NCBI GenBank assembly: GCA_963977005.1
Contig: CAXBMQ010000007.1
Span: forward strand, 148,357 to 212,356
Direction of reading: 5' to 3'
Source of the DNA: CAXBCP01 sp963977005
GTDB taxonomy: Bacteria > Pseudomonadota > Alphaproteobacteria > MPNO01 > UBA830
DNA: 64,000 nucleotides
Positions 60,105-64,000 of the stretch are shown piece by piece (positions within the stretch are counted from its first letter, which is position 1; the number at the start of each line of letters is the position of its first letter). Position numbers and translations under genes: made by a program. The notes below the pieces were generated by a model. It did no database searches, had not been told where the DNA came from, and saw nothing but the letters and a program-made list of their open reading frames with translations.

Positions 60105-60893
60105 TCACACCACCGGGCAGGCGCCGCCGTCGACATTGATCGAGGTGCCGGTGATATAGCCCGCCTGATCGGAGGCGAGGAAACACGCGATATTGGCGAA
60201 TTCCCCGGTCTCGCCGATACGCCCGAGCGGGATGCCGCGGTCGTCCGCCATGCCCTGGACGAACACCTCGTAGGAGTCGTTGCTGCCCGATTTTTCGTAG
60301 GCCGCTTCCCACTGGCCCGATTTGATCAGCCCCACCATCAGCGCGTTGACCAGCACGTTATGCGGTGCGCCGTCGCCCGCCAGCACTTTGGTGAGCGCGA
60401 GGCCCGCCGCCCGCGACACGGCGGTCGGCGCGCTGCCGGCGCGCGGCGCCTTGGCGCCGATATTGAGCACGTTGATGATACGGCCCCATTTGCGTTCCTT
60501 CATGCCGGGCAGGGCGGCGCGGCACAGCCGGACCGCCGCCATCAGCTTGAGCTCGATGTCTTCGGCCCATTCCTCATCGGTGACGGTCTCGAATTTCTTG
60601 GCGCGGGATGTACCGGCATTGTTGACCAGAATATCGATCTTGCCGAGCGCGCTTTCCGCCTCGGCGAAGGCGGCGTTCGTTGCCGCCGCATCGAGCAGGT
60701 CGCAGGGCAGGGTGACGACCCTGCCGCCGCCCGCCGCCTCGATCTCGGCCTTCGCCGCCGCCAGCGCGCCCGGCCGCCGCGCGAGGATCGCCACATCGGC
60801 GCCGGATTCGGCAAAGCGGAGCGCCATGCCCTTGCCGAGCCCTTCGCTGCCGCCGGTGATCAGGGCCGCGCGGCCGTTGAGTGAGATGTCCAT
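60105..60893 (-). CDS. SDR-family protein with degenerate catalytic site
   Basis: 262 residues with a normal cofactor loop TGGSEGLGKGMAL (~14) and NNAG (~90), but the YxxxK segment reads SAPTAVSRAAG with Tyr and Lys replaced. Classical dehydrogenase chemistry is doubtful; a non-catalytic or unusual reductase or hydratase is possible. Start ATG at 60893. Followed 8 bp later by the isochorismatase-like gene, so the two probably share a transcript. Confidence 0.75.
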   Translation of the reverse strand: MDISLNGRAALITGGSEGLGKGMALRFAESGADVAILARRPGALAAAKAEIEAAGGGRVVTLPCDLLDAAATNAAFAEAESALGKIDILVNNAGTSRAKKFETVTDEEWAEDIELKLMAAVRLCRAALPGMKERKWGRIINVLNIGAKAPRAGSAPTAVSRAAGLALTKVLAGDGAPHNVLVNALMVGLIKSGQWEAAYEKSGSNDSYEVFVQGMADDRGIPLGRIGETGEFANIACFLASDQAGYITGTSINVDGGACPVV

Positions 60894-60946
60894 GATGGGT
60901 GATTTCCGTTTGGTTCATACAAAGACGATTGCCCGACAATACCATA

Positions 60947-61025
60947 TGTCACCCCGGATTTATTCCGGGGTCCAGTCGCAGCAATACAAAGAAAGACTGG
61001 ATCCCGGCACAGGGCCGGGATGACA
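60947..61025. repeat. Dispersed intergenic palindrome, copy E
   Basis: TGTCACCCCGGATTTATTCC...CCAGTC left arm and GACTGGATCCCGGCACAGGG...CGGGATGACA right arm, the cleanest copy, upstream of the SDR gene and beside the MFS gene fragment. Confidence 0.75.
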
Positions 61026-61058
61026 GACGTTGGGGAGGCCGCTCCGGGCACGTCTCAT

Positions 61059-61119
61059 GCCGCCGCCGCAACCGGGCCCGGCGGTTCGCTCTTTTTCGGC
61101 TTTGTCAGCAGCTGCCCGA
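61059..61119 (-). pseudogene. Duplicated 3' end of the MFS transporter gene
   Basis: About 61 bp match the 3' end of the transporter gene (61974-62034) with few mismatches, in the same orientation, and encode LLTKPKKSEPPGPVAAAA with a stop at 61055. The rest of that frame upstream is not transporter-like. It marks the far end of a duplication that now encloses the dps gene. Confidence 0.8.
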
Positions 61120-61259
61120 CGGTGACGATATATGTTTGCGATACCCGTTCGAGCGCCCAACGCCGGAATGATCGGCAATACGAATTGGAACCTTTGCCCG
61201 GTTCCCGCGTTGACGGGGAAGAAATATTGATTATCGCAACCCCGAAAAAAGGAAATGCC

Positions 61260-61769
61260 ATGACGACCCACGCCGCATTCAAACCGAAAGTTTCCGAGCA
61301 ACGAGTTGAGGCCGGGATCGAGGACCGCGACACATCCAAACTCGCGAAGTACCTGTCTAACGCGCTCGCCGACAGCTACATCCTTTATCTTCAGACCCAG
61401 GGGACGCACTGGAATGTCGTCGGCCCCAGTTTCTATGGGGTCCATAAGCTGACTGAAACGCAGTACGAGGACCTTGCTGCTGCAATAGATGCGATTGCGG
61501 AACGCATTCGGGCATTGGGGCATATCGCGCCATCGAGCTTTTCCGAGTTTACTGAACTATCGTCCCTCGATAGCCAGCCGACGACGGAATCCGCGGCGGA
61601 TTTGATCGGGCGCCTGGTCGAGTCCAACGAAATCGTGGCTGACCGGATGCGTAAGTCTGTCGCGGCTGCCGACGAAGTGAACGATGTATTCACAGCCGAT
61701 CTTTTGACTGCCCGGATCGGCGCGCATGAAGAAGCAGCCTGGATGCTGCGGTCTCTGCTCACCGCTTAG
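61260..61769 (+). CDS. dps: Dps-family ferritin-like protein
   Basis: 169 residues; ATG after AAAGGAAATGCC. Four-helix bundle with the Dps ferroxidase pattern: QTQGTHWNVVGPSFYGVHKL (His of the inter-subunit site, ~50), DLAAAIDAIAERIRALG and a C-terminal helix with EEAAWMLRSLLT. Dodecamer that oxidises ferrous iron with peroxide and protects DNA. It sits between two copies of the transporter 3' end, with an IS3-type transposase scar on its right, so it looks inserted. Confidence 0.9.
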   Translation: MTTHAAFKPKVSEQRVEAGIEDRDTSKLAKYLSNALADSYILYLQTQGTHWNVVGPSFYGVHKLTETQYEDLAAAIDAIAERIRALGHIAPSSFSEFTELSSLDSQPTTESAADLIGRLVESNEIVADRMRKSVAAADEVNDVFTADLLTARIGAHEEAAWMLRSLLTA

Positions 61770-61840
61770 CCACCGCCGTTGTCAGTGCTGCCGTTCCTTG
61801 CATCGTCGAACGAAATCGGGCGGCAAAAAAGGCAAGTAAG

Positions 61841-61928
61841 CAGGTGCTCCACGGTGCCCGGTGGTCTTCATGAATTCCACCGGGACCTTGTTGCCGATGG
61901 CGCTGTGCGGCCGGACGGCAAATCGGCG
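61841..61928 (-). pseudogene. IS3-family transposase remnant (OrfB C-terminus)
   Basis: Minus-strand translation gives RPHSAIGNKVPVEFMK, matching the integrase C-terminal block (RPHSxxG) of IS3-family OrfB proteins. No other part of a transposase is visible, so this is a fragment of about 90 bp, reaching toward the dps stop. Confidence 0.7.
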
Positions 61929-61935
61929 TAGCTAT

Positions 61936-61960
61936 ACGCCCGGACAAGCCCGGGATGACA
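61936..61960. repeat. Half copy of the dispersed palindrome
   Basis: One arm only, CGCCCGGACAAGCCCGGGAT followed by GACA, just downstream of the MFS stop codon. It corresponds to the right arm of copy E and helps delimit the duplication. Confidence 0.65.
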
Positions 61961-61966
61961 AATGCT

Positions 61967-63241
61967 CTAAATCGCCGCCGCCGCAACCGGGCCCGGGGGC
62001 TCGCTCTTTTTCGTCTTTGTCAGCAGCATGCCGACGATCACGAGGTTGACGCAATTCGCCGCGACGCCGAGCAGGAACGGCGTCGTATAGCTGCCGGTCG
62101 CGTCGAACAGGGCGCCGCCCATCCAGCTGCCGAACCCCATGGCGAGTGCGCCGAACAGGAAGACGATCCCGGTGCGGCGCCCGGCCTCCTGCGGCGGCAT
62201 GTATTCGCGCACGATCACGGCATAGACCGGGAATATCCCGCCATAGCCGAGCCCGAACGAGATGCCGACGATGTAGAGCAGGGCAATGCTGTCGGATGCG
62301 GTCAGAAGCCCGACCGAGACGGCCTGCAGCGCGGAGAACGAGAACAGCGCCCACAACCCGCCGAAGCGGTCCGACAGGAAGCCGACGAGCAGGACGCGGC
62401 TGACGAAGGCGGCCATCAGCGTCACCGACAGCACGGTGACCGCGTCGGTCAGCGGGAGGCCCTTGTCGGAGGCATGCGCGACGAGGTGGGCAAGGGGCAG
62501 CGACATCGAAATGCAGCAGCCGATGATCGCGGCGCACAGCACCATCTGGAGCTGCAACATGCTGAGCGTCGTCTCGCTCTTGCGCGCGCCGCGCCGGGCA
62601 CGGCCCTTGCTGTCCGTCCCGTCGAGCGCTTCCGCCGCGTTCAGGGTTTCCAGCGGCGGCGGCTTGCGGGCGAATACCATGCAGAGCGGCAGCATGATAC
62701 AGGCGGCAATGATGCCGAACCCGATAAAGCCGTTGCGCCAGCCGATCTCGGTAATGGCGACGCCGAAGATCGGCGGCCACACGATGCCCGACAGGCTTTG
62801 CCCGCTGGCGACGATGCCGACCACCATGCCGCGGCGGCGTTCGTACCATTTGGAAATGTTGGCCATCAGCGGCGCATACAGGCTGCCCTGGCCGAGAAAG
62901 CCGAACAGCACGAAATAAATCGCGAAAAGCTGCCACTGCTGGTCGACGAAGGTCGTCAGGACCGATCCGGTGGCGATGGCGCAGGCGGCGATCAGCGGCA
63001 GCACGACGGCGCCCACTTTGTCGAGCAGGTAGCCCATCAGGATGCCGCCCATCCCGCCGCCGATAAACTGCAGCGAAAACGCCAGCGACGGCACCTCGCG
63101 CGGCCAGCCGAATTCGCTCGACAGGTCTTTCAGCGTCACCGCGATCAGGAACAGGCTGCCCGAGCCGACGAAGATCAGGGTCAGCGACGCGGCAAGCACG
63201 TAGAAGCGGAACTTGAGAAGGGCGTTGAGGTGGTCGGACAT
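61967..63241 (-). CDS. MFS transporter (oxalate/formate-antiporter-like)
   Basis: 424 residues from the ATG at 63241; twelve hydrophobic segments, with a central hydrophilic loop (ALDGTDSKGRARRGARKSET). MFS motif A-like MGYLLDKVGAVVLP after helix 2, and RTGIVFLFGALAMGFGSWMG in the second half. Members carry organic acids in exchange for others. No clear ribosome site at the chosen start. Its 3' end is duplicated 0.9 kb away. Substrate unknown; a role in taking up an aromatic or dicarboxylic acid fits the neighbourhood. Confidence 0.85.
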   Translation of the reverse strand: MSDHLNALLKFRFYVLAASLTLIFVGSGSLFLIAVTLKDLSSEFGWPREVPSLAFSLQFIGGGMGGILMGYLLDKVGAVVLPLIAACAIATGSVLTTFVDQQWQLFAIYFVLFGFLGQGSLYAPLMANISKWYERRRGMVVGIVASGQSLSGIVWPPIFGVAITEIGWRNGFIGFGIIAACIMLPLCMVFARKPPPLETLNAAEALDGTDSKGRARRGARKSETTLSMLQLQMVLCAAIIGCCISMSLPLAHLVAHASDKGLPLTDAVTVLSVTLMAAFVSRVLLVGFLSDRFGGLWALFSFSALQAVSVGLLTASDSIALLYIVGISFGLGYGGIFPVYAVIVREYMPPQEAGRRTGIVFLFGALAMGFGSWMGGALFDATGSYTTPFLLGVAANCVNLVIVGMLLTKTKKSEPPGPVAAAAI

Positions 63242-63317
63242 AGGCAATCTATAGCGGTAATGGCTCGCGGCGGACAGGGGGCTGGTGTCGCCGCTTTCCT
63301 GTCGGAATTCCATGGCT

Positions 63318-63422
63318 TTATTCCCCCGCCCCTGTGGCGGGGTTCCATGGTGGCCGACCGTACAAACGATAACGAGCCGTGTTCCGGATCAATGGACCCC
63401 CGCCACAAGGCCGGGGGAATAC
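63318..63422. repeat. Dispersed intergenic palindrome, copy G (ATTCCCC type)
   Basis: Left arm TTATTCCCCCGCCCCTGTGG... and right arm ...CGCCACAAGGCCGGGGGAAT with inner CCATGG/AATGGACC-like ends. Between the MFS and V4R-like genes. Confidence 0.6.
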
Positions 63423-63435
63423 ATAGTTTTTGTCG

Positions 63436-63945
63436 CTAGCCCACCCGCGCGACGAACCGGCAGGTATCGCCGCCGGTCACTGCCGCGCATTCCACTTCCT
63501 CGACCACCGGATCGACCGAAAAGATGATGCCGCCGAGCGCTTCCGCGAGGCCGAGGATCGGGGCGCAGACGGGCGTGTCGGACTCGCCGTGCCCCTCGGC
63601 AAACGGGCTGTTGGCGACGTCCAGCGTCATCTCGCCCGGCGTGTGCGGGCCGAAGCGCCAGCCGCCCCAGCCCATGTCGGCGGCGAGGTTGACGGCGGCG
63701 TTGAGGAAGATTTCCCGGGCCGCGGGGCCGAGCTCGTGGCGGTAATGCTTGACCGACTGGCCGGAATGTTCGGCGACCGACCGGGCGAAGGCGGCAAACA
63801 TGGTGTAGCGCGCATCGTCGTCGAGCCGCTTGAACGCATCCATGAACGCGTCGGCGCGCATCAGGAACAGCCGCGTCTGGCCGTCGCGCAATTCGCCGAG
63901 CGCGGGATCGCGGGAAATACGGTCGTAGAGCCGGTTCGACGCCAT
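63436..63945 (-). CDS. V4R-domain-like protein
   Basis: 169 residues. The C-terminal part ends VVEEVECAAVTGGDTCRFVAR, the Cys-containing signature of V4R (hydrocarbon-binding) domains, which bind small aromatic or hydrocarbon ligands, as in XylR-type sensors and BchJ. The N-terminal part (TRLFLMRADAFMDAFKRL) is helical. No DNA-binding or ATPase domain is attached, so it is a free-standing binding protein. Fold call is a motif-based inference. Confidence 0.6.
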   Translation of the reverse strand: MASNRLYDRISRDPALGELRDGQTRLFLMRADAFMDAFKRLDDDARYTMFAAFARSVAEHSGQSVKHYRHELGPAAREIFLNAAVNLAADMGWGGWRFGPHTPGEMTLDVANSPFAEGHGESDTPVCAPILGLAEALGGIIFSVDPVVEEVECAAVTGGDTCRFVARVG

Positions 63946-64000
63946 GGTTTTCTACGGCACCAGCCCGCTCCCCCTCCCGGCCACCCACGGGATTATCCTT
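63946..64000. other. Right edge of window
   Basis: Upstream of the V4R-like gene; no feature seen in the last 55 bp. Confidence 0.6.

Noticed and set aside
59077..60312. Single 411-codon protein fusing isochorismatase and membrane protein
   Set aside because: It arises from the C7 frameshift: the frame leaves the isochorismatase reading and later enters the membrane-protein reading; middle part is nonsense.
1..64000. tRNA, rRNA or CRISPR arrays
   Set aside because: No cloverleaf-like or regularly spaced repeat pattern was seen on reading both strands; a dedicated scan was not possible.

Overview
The window is about 64 kb of GC-rich DNA (roughly 60% by eye), densely coding on both strands. 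Gene families, codon use and intergenic palindromes of the TGTCATCCCGG type point to a free-living, aerobic alphaproteobacterium, possibly a Rhodospirillales-like lineage; that placement is inference. No rRNA, tRNA, CRISPR array, prophage or intact insertion sequence was recognised.

The region is dominated by catabolic and redox enzymes. Left part (1-8.1 kb): the 3' end of a thiamine-diphosphate enzyme, a cupin protein, a compact ligA-ligB-pobA operon (4-hydroxybenzoate to protocatechuate to 4,5-ring cleavage) with an SDR upstream, then a two-gene F420 unit (fused FO synthase fbiC and an NADPH:F420 reductase). From 8.2 to 20.9 kb: a PEP-CTERM exported protein, a TauD/TfdA oxygenase, two FAD aromatic hydroxylases, two molybdopterin-binding hydroxylase subunits flanking an amidase (the second interrupted by an in-frame TAG), a LysR regulator and a RidA protein. 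From 21 to 24 kb: membrane and envelope genes (MgtC, a Bax-like glucosaminidase, a 40-residue membrane peptide, DUF2177).

From 23.4 to 30 kb: a TetR regulator facing an SDR / EntE-like adenylating ligase / amidohydrolase operon, then two GSTs and a cupin. From 30 to 45.5 kb: two complete hydantoinase/oxoprolinase A-B pairs in opposite orientations. Between them lie OsmC, a peroxiredoxin, an AT-rich patch with a small secreted protein, a CMD-like protein, a crotonase, a second acyl-adenylate ligase, a Rieske oxygenase and an M23 peptidase. From 45.6 to 57.7 kb: cold-shock protein, a second TauD paralogue, UspA behind an FNR-type box, an AhpD-like protein, a hydroxyacyl-CoA dehydrogenase, an opine-dehydrogenase-like enzyme, a TTT-type binding protein, a 692-residue exported protein of unknown function, a maleate-isomerase-like protein, a second Rieske oxygenase, a quinone reductase and a Sua5-like protein.

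From 57.8 kb to the end: a perfect 16-bp parS site upstream of an aminotransferase, a 4-TM membrane protein, a frameshifted isochorismatase gene, an SDR with a degenerate active site, a Dps gene sitting between a duplicated transporter 3' end and an IS3-family transposase scar, an MFS transporter and a V4R-like protein.

Taken together the genes can be read as funnels for lignin- and plant-derived aromatics and possibly N-heteroaromatics (ligation to CoA, side-chain hydration, O-demethylation, hydroxylation, ring cleavage, amide and imide hydrolysis). Several partner subunits (Rieske reductase, 2Fe-2S and FAD subunits of the Mo enzymes, TctAB, later protocatechuate steps, F420 side-chain genes) are not in the window. 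Dispersed palindromic repeats lie in at least seven intergenic gaps.
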